Assembly (NCBI GenBank): GCA_027604505.1
Contig: JADIIX010000011.1
Coordinates: 1-64,000, forward strand
Source of the DNA: Gonapodya sp. JEL0774
Lineage: Eukaryota > Monoblepharomycota > Monoblepharidomycetes > Monoblepharidales > Gonapodyaceae
Length of the DNA: 64,000 nt
Reading direction: 5' to 3'
The notes below the pieces were generated by a model, which was not told the origin of the DNA, did not search any database, and worked only from the letters and a program-made list of their open reading frames with translations. A program made the position numbers and the translations under genes. Position 1 is the first letter of the stretch. Each line of letters opens with the position of its first letter. Shown one piece after another: positions 26,101 through 37,900 of the stretch.

Positions 26101-26734
26101 TTGCAAGGAGATAGTGACTCCAGGTGCACTAACGTGAGGTATTGTGATTCTAGATGTGCGAGCGAGGATAAGGTAGATGCATGAATGAGAGTGAAAACAC
26201 GATATCGTCTGAGTCGGTGCACCTACCTCCACGAAACAGTTACTTGCTGCCCAGCAGTGTAAGTTGCTCGAATTGCGCTCGGCTGGGTAACATGGCATGC
26301 CTGTTTCTGCGCTGCAGTCACAGGGAAATTGGGTATCTGAAAGTTGTGGAACACATAGAACCATCAACGAAAATGCTGCCTCTCCAAAGTCTCCAAAGAC
26401 GAACCTTGACGCCAGGGGAGATTTCTTCTCCATCTGAGTATAGAAGTAAAAAGGATGATTAGATTCTGTCGACTTGTATGGGCAGTGAAGTGAGACATCG
26501 CGAGCTCCGCGAACGTCCTGCGAGTCCAAAACGAACCGCCAACCGTCCCAGTTTCAAAATTTTCAAGTGATCAAGCTCGCAGGGACTCTGATTGTTGCCA
26601 TCAACGCGGAAACACAGGATGAACTCACCACGTGGCTGTGGTACCGTCAGGATGGCGTGGGCACTGACCCGATCAACAACCACCAGGGCGAAGAGTAGGG
26701 CGACAATGCCGATGAATGAACGAGTACGAGTCAT
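23154..26734 (-). CDS. Secreted LPMO-like protein with four C-terminal modules
   Basis: Thirteen exons are modelled (26734-26629, 26517-26474, 26336-26227, 26149-25923, 25861-25392, 25320-25138, 25079-25022, 24961-24712, 24644-24364, 24292-24103, 24034-23666, 23606-23478, 23412-23154), about 891 residues. A 25-residue signal peptide ends VSA, so the mature chain starts with His (HAILTVPQPRG), as copper LPMOs require. Later come VTVSWRITIPH and GFYQDCSDIVI, which fit the second copper His and the axial aromatic position of chitin-binding type-4/AA11-like proteins. A Pro/Ala linker with a Lys-rich patch follows, then four related modules separated by Pro/Ala linkers. Each module has the core [13 protein letters not shown], ITFxG, DDGPN and MTGQL. 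Exon 2 (44 nt, weak GTCGAC donor) is the least certain part. The likely role is oxidative attack on an insoluble polysaccharide outside the cell. Confidence 0.78.
23771..24860. repeat. Tandem 610-bp duplication of a module
   Basis: Two stretches, about 23771-24240 and 24381-24850, align without net shift at a constant offset of 610 bp, with most bases identical by eye, including exon ends. They encode modules 3 and 2 of the secreted monooxygenase-like protein. The similarity at silent positions indicates a fairly recent internal duplication. Confidence 0.85.
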
Positions 26735-27096
26735 CAGTGGGGGTCGTGTAGGAGTGATGATTGATAAATAAGTTGGTGCTATCAAATCTGCCCACCAACA
26801 GATCTGAAGCGGTGAGGTACAAACCAGGAAACTGATCTCGGAACCCTTGCGGTCACTTGGCAAAGGATTTGTCCGAACGGAAACATTTCCCGTGAAGACT
26901 GAATTTGGGAATGGTGAGACTAAAGGTTTACAACACCACATGAACAATATTAGAATATCCAGTAGAAAGCTGATCAATCGGTGTCTCCCTGACAAAGTTG
27001 ACAAGGACCTGACATACGACATACAAAAAACAAGTTCAAAGTCATGGTTACTGAGCGGCTATTTTAGCAGATTACCGTGCGCGTGACATAAGCACA
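26735..27096. promoter_or_regulatory. Upstream region of the secreted monooxygenase-like gene
   Basis: This 360-bp gap lies between the monooxygenase start (minus) and the stop of the next minus-strand gene. It should hold the promoter. An AT-rich TTATTTATC stretch on the minus strand near 26760 could be a TATA-like element, but this is weak. Confidence 0.3.
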
Positions 27097-28354
27097 TCAC
27101 AACAACACGTCTGGTTCCGTTCGGACAATTTTCTCAATGAGTTTCCAGCCTTGCTTGAAAGCATAAAGGTCACGGTTATCTGAGATGGAGGAGATTCTGG
27201 CGGATGGGACATGATGGTGGCAGGGCCGCGGCACAATTTTGGTATTGCGTCATTTAGAAAACCTTGCAAGTCTCACCTCTCCGCCTCAACTCTCTCCACT
27301 CCTTCGACGATAGCTTTCATATTCTCCTTGCAAACACCTTCGGCGGTAATAAAGTTCCATAGCGCGGCTTCCACACTTCTACCTGCCGCACACAGCCCAT
27401 GAGACTCCATGACCACAACGTCGGAAGGTCCCATAGCTCGAGCGAGGTCTCGGCATTCTGGAAGTTCTTCTATAAGCGGTGGCCCGGCGTAAACTGGAAA
27501 AGGGAATGTCAGGGCATGGTGCGCAGGTTCAAGGGGGACGAGGGCTGGAGGGGTCGAAAGTGCAGAGTAGGGGACACCATACGGTCTATATAGATGTGTG
27601 AGCAGAAGTTAAGAAGCATTCGAATCCGAGAAGATCCACTTCCAACCTACGTGTGCATGTGGCACGCCGCCATAACGTCCGGTCTAGCTTCGTGTACCGA
27701 AACGTGAATCGCCTGTGAGAACCCAACAACGGTCCCGTGACTGGGTTCGCTCACGGACTGTACCAACGGTGGCACCGGACACCCACCCATGCCGCCCGCA
27801 TTACAGGCTTCCCTCCCGCCATCACATCGCCCTCGGGATTGATTAGAATAATGTCACTGGCTTTTGCGTATCGCATGGTTTCTCCGTCGTGGGGGTTGAT
27901 GAGAAGGTGGCCAGGGAACTCAGGGTCGTTGCAGGAAAAGTGTCCATTGTCACCTGAAGGCGAGTATGGATTTGATTCAATCAAGATCATTGGAAGCTTG
28001 ACACAAAGAGATTCCAATCGACTCAAACTGCTCCCTGTGCATCACAATCGCACAATCTCACCCACCACAACTACCCCTGAACTCCTCCTCACTTCACCAC
28101 AGCTCACCGAGCGTAAACCCCAATGCACCAAAAACCCTTAGCGACGCTGCCAATCTTTGTTTTCTGTATGCCCTTTCAGCCTCGATCGTGTCGTGAGGCA
28201 GCGGTCCGTCTGGAATCTCGTGATCGGGAACTTCAAGGGGCTTGAAGATTGGTGGAATGCATGCAAAATGCGCCCGGACTGCGGCAGCCGGTGACAAGGC
28301 CTCAATGTTCTTGGGTTGCACGACCAGCGATTCGGAAGTTGAGACGGGGGCCAT
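27097..28354 (-). CDS. Class II aldolase/adducin family protein
   Basis: Five exons (28354-28108, 27953-27787, 27712-27651, 27585-27277, 27196-27097) join in phase to 294 residues. The fold markers are in order: ASLRVFGALGFTLG, GHFSCNDPE (first metal His), KASDIILINPEG, AIHVSVHEARPDV, ACHMHTPYG (two further His ligands), and VVMESHGLCAAG (last His). Family members cleave sugar phosphates (fuculose- or ribulose-phosphate) or, in the fungal group, act on unidentified substrates. The metal residues are all present, so an active enzyme is likely. No targeting signal is apparent. It sits next to the secreted monooxygenase gene, but on family grounds there is no reason to link their functions. Confidence 0.9.
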
Positions 28355-28922
28355 TCCGTGTCGTCGATATGTGGGGAGTGCCGGACACGACGAGCCACAA
28401 CGTGATCCCGAACCCATCCCAGATATTTTCAGTAGTATAGAGTTGACTAAAAGAAACTTCGGCAGACTCAACTGAATTTCTGATTACCGCGGTAGCACAA
28501 AGAATGGCAGTGGCATTTTGTTTGCTCGAATGCTGCAGATTTTATACAACAGATAAATGTCTTCTTTATGCTATATCAGAGTTTTCGTGAGGGGGGAGAA
28601 TAAAACATAAATGGGGTGTGGGCAGCATCGACAAGTCTGTCATTGGTTTGCCTGGCTGCTGCTGCAGCAGAAGTCTTTCCCGCTTTCTCGACTAAATCAG
28701 ACCGTCTTCATAGAACTGCGACTCTATTGACGTTCCGCAACGTCTTTCCACGGTATCGTGCCACTCCGTCGTACTGACCCTTTCACTACTGCGCGTGCTT
28801 CATTTCACCGGTACACCAGTCTCAACGGCTATTGCCACAAAAAGGTTCCCGCAATTACTAAATCATATCAATCCTTGTTCCGCACATTCTCCACACCTTG
28901 GTTCTTCCTTGATTCTGCCTCT
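28355..28922. promoter_or_regulatory. Divergent promoter region
   Basis: About 570 bp separate the start of the aldolase gene (minus) and the chosen start of the acidic protein gene (plus). A GCTGCTGCTGCAGCAG inverted repeat occurs near 28660. The plus-strand frame is open back to about 28758 but without an ATG, so transcript starts probably lie here. Confidence 0.35.
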
Positions 28923-31157
28923 ATGTCGTCTCTTGTGGAATCTGTCTCGCACATTCTGCCATCCCCTCCACCCACAGATGCACAGCAGCTACAACAAACT
29001 CAGTCGAACAGCGTTTCCCACTCTCTTCAGGATACGTTCGAATTGGAAGACGACGAATCATTCGTGGATCCGGATACGGAAGTTGCGTGGGCGGACGCAA
29101 ATGCCCATTACGAAGCCGCTGTTCGAAGCGAAGGTCCTCCAGAGGATACCACGGATGCCGAGTGGTTGGAAGATGAGCCTGTAGAAGTCGACGTTGATGC
29201 TTTAACGGCTGCACCAGAAATTGCGGTACTAGATTCTCTCATTGTCCCTTCAAATGACCCTCAAGCGGTTGTCGCAACGTCGTCGACTCACAGAAACTTG
29301 GTCCGGAGTGATGCCTCAGAAATTCCTGTTGGTGAAGATCAAGGCGCTGACGACCAAGATCAAGAGGAGCTTGCTCCCGACACCGATCCCGCCGTCCTTG
29401 CAGGCGACCCGACGTTCCAGGCAACTCCGTTACCCACCCACCGCGCCACTTCCACACCTCATCCGTACCCACCGGCGCCATGCCTTGTTCTCTCCTTCGA
29501 AGACACCTGGTACAGTCTCTTTTCCCCTCCACCTCCCGTACCCCCGTTCCTCCGCCTCCGATCCCACCCCCCACTCTTTTCTCGCGACCCTGCAGCAGCA
29601 TCCCGGTTTTTCTGGACAGCATCCGTAGGCGACCTTGTCGAAGAGCTTAGTCGCGCTCTTGCTATTGAACAAGATATCACCCTCGAAGCACCTGCCTTGG
29701 GACTCAGCTTCGGTGCCTCCAGTGCGCACCTTGAAAGACCCCTCCGGCGTTTGCACGAGTTCCATGCAGCAGTGGCGGCAAAGAAAATCGCTAACGGCGG
29801 AGCAAGTGGTGGAGGTGGCCGCAGGTCCGCTCCGGGTTCCTCTGTGAGAGACGGCCAACTCCCTCCGCTCAAGCTTGTGGCCATGCGACACCGTGAGAGC
29901 TTCAGAAAACGCTGGGAGTGGCTCGAGGAAGTGGCGGCTGAGGGTGAGTACCTCTCCCACCATCTGCACCTAGTAAACGTGAACCATTATCCTTTACCCC
30001 GTTTAGGCTCTTCCGTGGCGAATCCCATTGTCCTCTCCGACTCCGACTCGTCTGACCACCCCATGCCTGTGAAAGTCGCAAGGCGGGGAAATCGACACCG
30101 TACGTCTGGGCGAGCAAGAACCACTGTACGGGGTGGAGGACGAGGCGTCGCGCACGAAAATGGGTACGCTCTGGATGTAGATGCCCTAGATGAAGGGATT
30201 GACAGGGATGATGAAGAAGGCGGAGACCGGCTGGGCGAGGGTGAGATTGTGAGGGAGGGGAGGCTCGTCGAATATCAACATGCGGATCAAGGAGGAGTTG
30301 AAGATGACGTGGAGGTGGTCCCTGGTGACTATGGTGAGGGCGCTGATGAAGAGGGTATCGAAGAAGGGGCAGAAGGATGGGACGGTGTGGTTGTTGGCGG
30401 CGGGCAAGTTTGGTATGACGGTGGTGAAGTGGTTGATGTGGATGCCGAAGAAGAGGGTGCAGACGGTGTTGTGGAGTCGTTAGAGGCAGAGCGCTTTGAA
30501 AGCGGCGACTATGAGGGTCAAGTATATGATGAAGATGAAATTGAGGCGTTGGAAGGTGCGACGCAGGAGTTTGAGTCCGAGCAGCTCCTTGGGGACCCGG
30601 GCGAGACGGTGGAACAGGCTGAGATTGGAGAAGCTGTGATTGCGTCTTCTCCCGTGTATGATGCAGGAGACGAAACAGGCAAAGAGCTCACGGAGAATCA
30701 AGGAGAGCAACTGGAACATCTCGGGGAGAGGGGGGAGGGCTTAGAAGACGGAGCCCAGGTCGGCTTGGAATCAGATGCTGCGGATTTCGGGATTGGGAAG
30801 GAACCGAGCAATGGTGAACGTGTGACTATCGGTACGTATAGACAGTTTTGTGTTGAGTTCTTGGAGCACAATTTCAACTTTCCGCACCCTGTTATGATCT
30901 ATGTGGTAGGCTCCCTCGGTGGCCGCTTGATAGACAAGACTGATCAATTTCCGGGAACCGCCGCGGCTGCCGCGTCTGTCGCATCAGCGTACGTCTCGCC
31001 TCCGTCTTCTGTTGGTGCTTCGAGCGGCCTACCTGTAATGCCGGTCATGGTGTTTGGCGGAGCGCACAAGCGCAAGTCAATCGGAGAGGAGGCTGGGGAG
31101 GAAGACGACAGTTTTGGGGATGGGGGGGAGGAAAAGAGGAGAAGGATTGGGCAGTGA
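28923..31157 (+). CDS. Acidic protein of unknown function
   Basis: The frame is open from 28923 to 31157, but two stretches have canonical splice signals and lengths divisible by three: 29944-30006 (GTGAGT...TTTAG, 63 bp) and 30832-30909 (GTACGT...GTAG, 78 bp). Spliced, the protein has about 697 residues; unspliced, 744. After an acidic start, one ordered segment (about residues 175-330) contains LVLSFEDTWYSLFSPPP, FWTASVGDLVEELSRAL and FRKRWEWLEEVAAEG. The rest is a very Asp/Glu/Gly/Val-rich region, then a basic GAHKRKS patch and an EEKRRRIGQ tail that may be a nuclear signal. I recall similar fungal proteins of unknown role; no function is assigned. Confidence 0.6.
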   Translation: MSSLVESVSHILPSPPPTDAQQLQQTQSNSVSHSLQDTFELEDDESFVDPDTEVAWADANAHYEAAVRSEGPPEDTTDAEWLEDEPVEVDVDALTAAPEIAVLDSLIVPSNDPQAVVATSSTHRNLVRSDASEIPVGEDQGADDQDQEELAPDTDPAVLAGDPTFQATPLPTHRATSTPHPYPPAPCLVLSFEDTWYSLFSPPPPVPPFLRLRSHPPLFSRDPAAASRFFWTASVGDLVEELSRALAIEQDITLEAPALGLSFGASSAHLERPLRRLHEFHAAVAAKKIANGGASGGGGRRSAPGSSVRDGQLPPLKLVAMRHRESFRKRWEWLEEVAAEGEYLSHHLHLVNVNHYPLPRLGSSVANPIVLSDSDSSDHPMPVKVARRGNRHRTSGRARTTVRGGGRGVAHENGYALDVDALDEGIDRDDEEGGDRLGEGEIVREGRLVEYQHADQGGVEDDVEVVPGDYGEGADEEGIEEGAEGWDGVVVGGGQVWYDGGEVVDVDAEEEGADGVVESLEAERFESGDYEGQVYDEDEIEALEGATQEFESEQLLGDPGETVEQAEIGEAVIASSPVYDAGDETGKELTENQGEQLEHLGERGEGLEDGAQVGLESDAADFGIGKEPSNGERVTIGTYRQFCVEFLEHNFNFPHPVMIYVVGSLGGRLIDKTDQFPGTAAAAASVASAYVSPPSSVGASSGLPVMPVMVFGGAHKRKSIGEEAGEEDDSFGDGGEEKRRRIGQ

Positions 31158-31845
31158 AAAAGTGTTTTCAGTATGCTATTGATGAATATGGGGTCTTGGT
31201 GCTCAGGTGACACCAAGTTAATAGGTAGGAATTTTGGACGTTGACTCCTCTTGGGTTTCTTGTAGATTGCCATTTGAAAACTATACTTGCGTTTGTCATT
31301 CGCCGTTTGTGAGTGTAAAACCGGGTACCGAACGTTACAATAAACAACGGTCCTGAATAGATGTGCCTAGTATATGAGCTGAGCTTCCCATCAAAGATGA
31401 ACCAATGCTTTATATGCGCCCAAATACAAATTCTAGGTCTACAACGTGGTGTCATCTGTAAAACCAAACTTGAGGCTTCCCGATAATGACCAATCCCTTT
31501 GAAGCAAATTTAGTGCATCGATTAACGGCGTACGCGTTGTTATAAGGTGGGGGAAAAAAAAGAATACCAATACGTTGCGAAGGCAAGAGAAAGATTCGCC
31601 GTTTGGTGCCAGCACATGTGCCAAAATAGTAAACGAAGGGGTACGTAGCGTGTCCATTTGCATGTGTGACAAAGCGTGACAGTGCCGAAGAAAGAAGCGT
31701 GTCGTGTTTCGTTTTTTTCGTCTCGAAAGATTGTTCGTCAGTGTTTGAAGTGGTCCCAGAGTCCCCCAAAGAGTACACCACCACTCCGTGTGTCTGTCGA
31801 AACATGCCTGCCCATATCATCCACCCCTTATGTCTCCTTCACCAC
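31158..31845. other. Gene-free convergent spacer
   Basis: This 690-bp stretch separates the 3' ends of the acidic protein gene (plus) and the DCAF12-like gene (minus). AATAAA-like motifs near 31340 and short A-runs near 31553 fit 3' ends. No supported gene was found. Confidence 0.4.
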
Positions 31846-34706
31846 TCACCAAACTCCGCCCCAACCACCCTCCGCGCACACCTGCAATGGCCCACCGCCA
31901 ACTGCAAATCTTCCAACACCACTCTGGCCCAAACCTCCTCCTCCCCAGGCAATACACATGGCCGCATGAGGCACTCCAGCTATCCCAGTTCCACCAGAAC
32001 CTAATTCTCGCCCGCCTCTTCCAAACGACGGTACCGGGGTACTCAAGAACCTTGCACCTTCCAAACCCGCAACCACACCACCCACTCCATCTGCAGCAGG
32101 CAGATACGCAGCATCGCGCCTTCCCCCACCAACGAGGAGGTACTTCCTTGCTCCTAAATCGGCAACACCCACTCCACCCGCCCCACCGCCAACTGCAACA
32201 ACTCCAGCGCCGATATAAGGAACAGCAGCGCTGCGGACGCCCCAGGATGAGTCCGGTCCCGGAAGAGCGAACGCGGGGTGGCACAGACGGGTGTCGAGAA
32301 GGTGCAGGCGGCGCTGTGTACCGAGTAGGTGGAGGCGCGGAGAGTGGGGGAGCAGGGGTACAGGCTGAATGGAATGTTCGACAAGAGTGAGAAAAGGGCA
32401 AAAATCGTTGAATCTGTGTGATCTTCTGCATTGAGCATCCGATAGCCCCTCAAATACTCACTTCAACCTCCTCGCCATGCAGCCGAATAATACTCGTTCC
32501 TTTCAGTCCTCCTTCCCCTCCCATACTCCAGACTCTCACGCTCCCATCCCCACCTACCGTTACCACTTCGCTAGCACCAGCAGCGACTGAGCTCACACCC
32601 CTCACTTTCAACCCGCCGTGCGCTGCTCTATGAAATTGTACTGGATCTAGTGCTTTGAGTGGCCCAACAGCGGTTTCGACCCATTCTCCACCCCATTCCA
32701 GCCCCTCTAGTGCGATAGCCACGTTCCACACGCCCACGCTGCCATCTCTGCCTGCCGAGACTACCACATAGTCCCCAACCCAAGTTGATGAAAAGACAGC
32801 ATCGTCATTGCCCCGGAGCACAACAATGGGCTCCAATCGTTCCAAGGAGTAGACAACCAGTGGGAATGGAGGCGCCGCGGAGACGACGAGGAGCGTGTGA
32901 GAAGGGTTGGGGAGGAGATGATGGATACCAGGACATGGAGCTGGCACGACTGGTCTTAATGTTGGCGTTGTGTTGTCAATGGAGAGTGTGGTAAACGGAA
33001 TAGCACCCTGGGGGGGAAAAATTCCCGAGAGCGAAGTTGTAACCTCCACCGCGATCCCAGACGGTTCCAGTGAAAAGTGCTGGTTGTCCAAATCATCTTG
33101 ATCGGCTTCACTGTTCTCCCCACGATTCCCATGTGGGTTGCCGCCATCATTACTTTCCGAAAAACCCGAATCACGGCGAATGACCGGAGGTGTACCAGCG
33201 GGTGACAGAATTCCTGACGACGATACCGAGCCAGAGACCGCGACGTTTGATGCTCCCCCCCCCATGCTCTGCGCGCGACCGTATCGGATGGATGGTCTCG
33301 TTAACAGAGGTGGTACGGGACATGGCCTTACAGGAGTAGGATGGGCTATCGGAATAACACGGTGTGTGTGAAAGGGATTGTCGGGGGGGGAGTGAGAGGG
33401 TGTGGCAGCAAGAGAAGGTAAGATTACACGCCGCGTCGTGGAGCGACAATGGTGGTGAGATGAAGGGAGGGAGAAGAGCGCGAGGGAGGAGCATTTAGTG
33501 CCAACGAGCTGTGTTGGGCAGAGAGGTGCGAAGCTGTTATTCGACAATATAACAGTTTTGCACTTGAGTGCCGACGAAAGAGTTTGCCTTCTAACAAGAT
33601 GTTGTATGGTTTGCTAGGCTCCAAAGTCCAATGCGCATCCTCACAGTTATCGTTACTGCGCAAGACCAATTCACGCATGAGATCCCCGCTCAACTCACCA
33701 GAGTGTCTTCACTAAGCCAGCACGCCGCAAAAGCTTTGTCCAGTCCAGAAAAGTCGAGCTCAGTGGGACGGCGACAGAGTGCCATCTCTCTGTTAGTAGA
33801 CTGTGCGTCCGACTCCCAGTCGTCGTCAAGGTCGTTGGCGATGGATGTGGATCTAATGGTCGGTGAATCAAACGTTTGACGGGAGGATTCGTAGAAAGGA
33901 TCAAAAGGTGAATGAAGCGAGTGAACCAATTTTCGCGCTGCAAGGCGGACGAGAGGGGGTGCCGAGTCCGGCAGAAGAGAATAGGACGTGTTGAGTGAGT
34001 TGAGGTCAGGTGCACTGCTATTGAGGGAAGCGGTGGTCTGCTGAGAAGGTTGGGACGAGGAGGGACCAAGCATGGTGTATACTGCTGAAGCAACCATGTC
34101 AAGCACAAGTGACGAAGCAGAGCTTCCTGTGGTAGTAGTCATAAACGGAGGCGGGGGAGCGCGTGATGGAGACCGTTCCGCCGCGGCGAGAGTGTGAGTT
34201 CCAACGGTCGTTTGGTCGTCAAGTCGAACCGAAGCGGACAGAAAACTTGCACGTGTGCGAGTACTGGATGCCTGGAGACCTGGGCCGGCACATTCACGAG
34301 CACGGAGGGCGGCGAAGGCGGAGACATGTGTTCGGCGGGATACGACAAGCTGATCTGGTGCGGAGACAAATTGATTCGAAAGGGATTCCGCCTCGTCCTG
34401 AGTCGTGAACGTTGCACTCCTCGTCGTCGTTAACGAGTGCTGGTTTGCACTGTGAGAATCTGACACGCCCGTCTGGGAAGCCTTGTCAATACCGACCCCA
34501 GTCCCCGCCACGAGTGACGCCACCAGCGCGCCGACGCTGTCTGTGAGTACTTGAGAAAGGGGTCGCCTTCGTATCCCTCCCTGAATTGCTCTGTCCGCGA
34601 CACATCCATCTTCTGGAGTATTGTCCAACATTGCTCGGCCCCCATCCCTCGCGGGTGTCAACAAGCCCTCTGCGACGCTCCTTCGCCTCAGAGGCGGCGC
34701 CAACAT
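31846..34706 (-). CDS. DCAF12-like: DCAF12-like WD40 protein
   Basis: Three exons (34706-33699, 33508-32462, 32364-31846) join in phase to about 857 residues. The first ~320 are Ser/Thr-rich and disordered. From the exon 1 end the order matches human DCAF12: LDKAFAACWL, VGTKCSSLALF, PGIHHLLPNPSHTLLV, VFSSTWVGDYVVVSAGRDG with VGVWN, a second WD unit VVTVGGDGSVRVWS, LLGTQRRLHLLDTR, and the C-terminal FAVGGGPLQV...GGVW. DCAF12 is a substrate receptor of CUL4-DDB1 ubiquitin ligases that reads C-terminal degrons; the function here is inferred from the family. The blades have large low-complexity inserts, for example after SLPSSHHH. The human protein is about 450 residues, so this one is nearly twice as long because of the N-terminus and inserts. 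Confidence 0.8.
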
Positions 34707-34939
34707 GCGTAGAAATCCGTTTCGATCAATTGAATTGGAACACGTGAATGGGTCGCTGTGGTGCCTGGCCCAACCACCTTTGCCAAACGGTACAAAAAGA
34801 AGCTTTATTTATATTGATGTAACTGCATTTGGTGATGTCAAAAACCTCCCCTTTTCATGAGTATCAGCACGGTCTCACTAGCAACCTCCGTCAACAGTAC
34901 ACCAGACTTAGCACGGACTGAATATCCTAAGAATCCACC

Positions 34940-37900
34940 TCATCCTGGGAAGACCTTGCCCAAATTTAAAAGTGGAATCATTGTAAGATTCCCCCCCATC
35001 TTCACCAATCCATCTCTCCCGTCGATGCCTATTAAAGACCCCGTCGCACCCTTCTGGGGACCACTCAGTATTTTCACATCATCCTTTTTCGCCGGAACAA
35101 CGAAATCGAGTTGCGCTCCGTTCACCACTTCCACGTCGTTGGCTCGTGAGCCTTCGAGTAGTAGAATACCGTATTTGTGGTTCACGTTGTCAACTCGGCG
35201 AACCGCCCCACGTAGACCGTCGAGCGCAGAGCCGGGCGCACGAATCTTGACTTCGACCTCCGGTTGGAACTCCCGTGCGGATACGACTACAGGGGCCTGA
35301 CCGCCCGAGTTGTACGCTGCACCAGCGCCAACAACCGCTCCAGAAGCAGCAGGTGTGGCAGGGTGATGAGGAGTTGGCGCCGATCCGGCAACAGAGCCGT
35401 GGTTTGGGTACCCACCGGGTGTCTGCGGGACACCGCTAGGACCGGCATTTGGAGTAGGCGCACTGTCGTATGGCAGAGGAGTATGGGGGTACGCCGCTGG
35501 TGTTGTTGGCGCGTAAGGTGTTCCGTACTATGATGACGGAAGAAGCCAAGGAGTCAATCGAGCCACTTGCATGGAAACATAGGACACAAACTCACATCCC
35601 CAGTCGGTGCAGGAGTCCCCACCCCTCCAATCGCAGGTGTATCGGGCGCCCTCATGTAAGGCGTGGCTACCGTACCCGGTTTACCGTACCCGTACCCTTG
35701 TCCCCGTCCATCACTCACACTCGCCGGCCTATCGAATCGATCAGTATCTGCGCCAGCCCCACCGATACCCATCCCTGTGCCCGGCCGTGTATCGAAATCG
35801 GACATTGTGTTCCAAGCCGGAGTCCGATTCCCATCGGCGAACCGACCTGGCGTACGAGATCCGGAATCCCAAGCAGGGGTTTTGCTGCCCTCGAAGCCGG
35901 GAGTGCGAGCACCAGAGTCCCAAGCGGGAGTCTTTGCACCAGCCCCGTACCCAGGAGTACGCGCGCCACCGTCCCATCCAGGCGTACGGCCGCCTGACCC
36001 GTAAGCCGGAGTGCGCGCACCACCCATGTAGCTCGGCGTGCGGCCTCCACCACCATACATAGGGGTTTGGCTGCCCGAGAACCCGCCCACTCCAGATCCC
36101 GTGAGGGATCCGTTGTCAGGCTTGCCGTCCGCTCCAAGCATGACCATCCTCTCACGGTCTACTGTAACCATTTTTGCGTTGGTATGCAGCTGTATTCGAA
36201 CCGTCGTCTCGGCTGCGTCCTTAACAACCCCTTGGTATCCTTTATGCGGCCCACCCATTATCATGACGTGCCTACCTACCAACGGGTCCCTTCTCGGTCT
36301 CCCACCGAATCCTCCACGCCCACCGCTCCCGTTAGACGGAGGCCCACCACCGCCATTGCCCGCCCTCGCTGCTGCAGGCAGTGGGGGGGGAGCCATGCCG
36401 CCATATCCTTTGCTGCCCGCTCGAGACCGCGCTGTCACGTCTGTTGCAGCGACCACGAACACACCTCCGTTCTCCGAAGCCTCCCTACTATGGCAGAAGA
36501 CCACGTTTCGATACACATGAAGCACACTGCCGTGCTTCACACCACTCGGGGCACCAGAGGCAGGGCTCATGTTGACCATGTCCCCGGTCGTGAGAGGATA
36601 CCCTTGGGCATCCAACGCGACAGCACGAGATGTGTCTTTCTTTTGTGAAAGGTGTGATATGGGAAGTCGTTTCGTGTTACCGTACTGGTCGATGAGGAAG
36701 GCGGCATCGCTCGCAATGTGTGTGATGCAGCCAACAGTTTGGAAGCTGAAGTTTAGCCAATGAGTCAAAAGAAACTCTCAATCGCGCCACACAACCTATC
36801 GCACCAAATTCTCCACTCACTCAATCTGCACCAGATCAAACACATCGAATCTCGACCCCATCCCCGCGGCGTTCTTGGCACCGGCCACCGACGCCTCTCC
36901 AACGACCTCTGCTGCAAGTCGAAGATCCTTAGTAAAGACCTCAATTTCCCGGTTGGTGACGTCGGTCAGCAGTGTGGCGATGGTACCGACAACTTTGAGC
37001 ACAGAACCAGTCTGGGGATTGAACTGTCCAGCAGTCACACGAACGTGATCACCAGCATGAAAGCGCTTGCGAAGATCATTGGGTGGGAACGGATTGAGGT
37101 CCTGGAATGGTCAAGGGTTGGCCGTCGGTTCCATCCGTAACAAGGTGAATTACGTAAGTTTGTCTGAGTAAAACTCACATCTAAACCCTCCAACTTCACC
37201 ACAACGGCACCTTGCTCTATGCGATCGACCTTTCCGACCATCCCAACGAGTTGTCCGCCTGTAACCTCCACCTCCTCGCCTACGATAAAATCTTCCACGT
37301 TAGCTTTTCCTGCACCAACTACGGTTCGGTCCAGGTTGTTCAGATCCAAAGAGCCGCCCAGGAACGTTTGAATTTCGTCCAGAGTTGGATCAGCAATCGG
37401 GGCGTCGATAGAATTGAGAGGAACACGTTTTAAGCGGTAGCCTTGGGAGTCGAAGGTTTCGTTGACGGGGGTGAGTCGACGCTGGCCATTCGATAGCTTT
37501 GCCACCATGCTGCGACTGGAATGGGGAGTGCAAAGATGCTGGATCACATCGGACAGCTGAATACCTGAGAACCGAACGTTCACTCACGGCCAGTCTTCCG
37601 CATTGAAAAGCTTTGCAATTGGACGAATCACAGCTTTCTTCCTCTTTGCAGCGGCGTTAGAGTCTTTATCTTTCTTCTGGTTCTCGTTGCTGTGTGGTTC
37701 CAAACGAGGAAGCATCCGCACTGTGCAAGAATCACCATCATCAGATAGAGCAGTGACCTACAGTCGGAAGAAGAGAAAGCTCAATCAGTAGAAGTTGAAT
37801 AGTGGGGTGACAAGGAACAAACCTTGGCCAAGTCACCAGAATACTTCGCCGGCCTACGGATCCGAACCCAGTCCCCAACCTTTACTTTGGGCTTGCTTCG

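Noticed and set aside
33263-33265. DCAF12-like gene starting at this downstream ATG
   Set aside because: The upstream part VGTKCSSLALF and the exon ending LDKAFAACWL match the DCAF12 N-terminal blade and splice in phase, so the gene starts far upstream.
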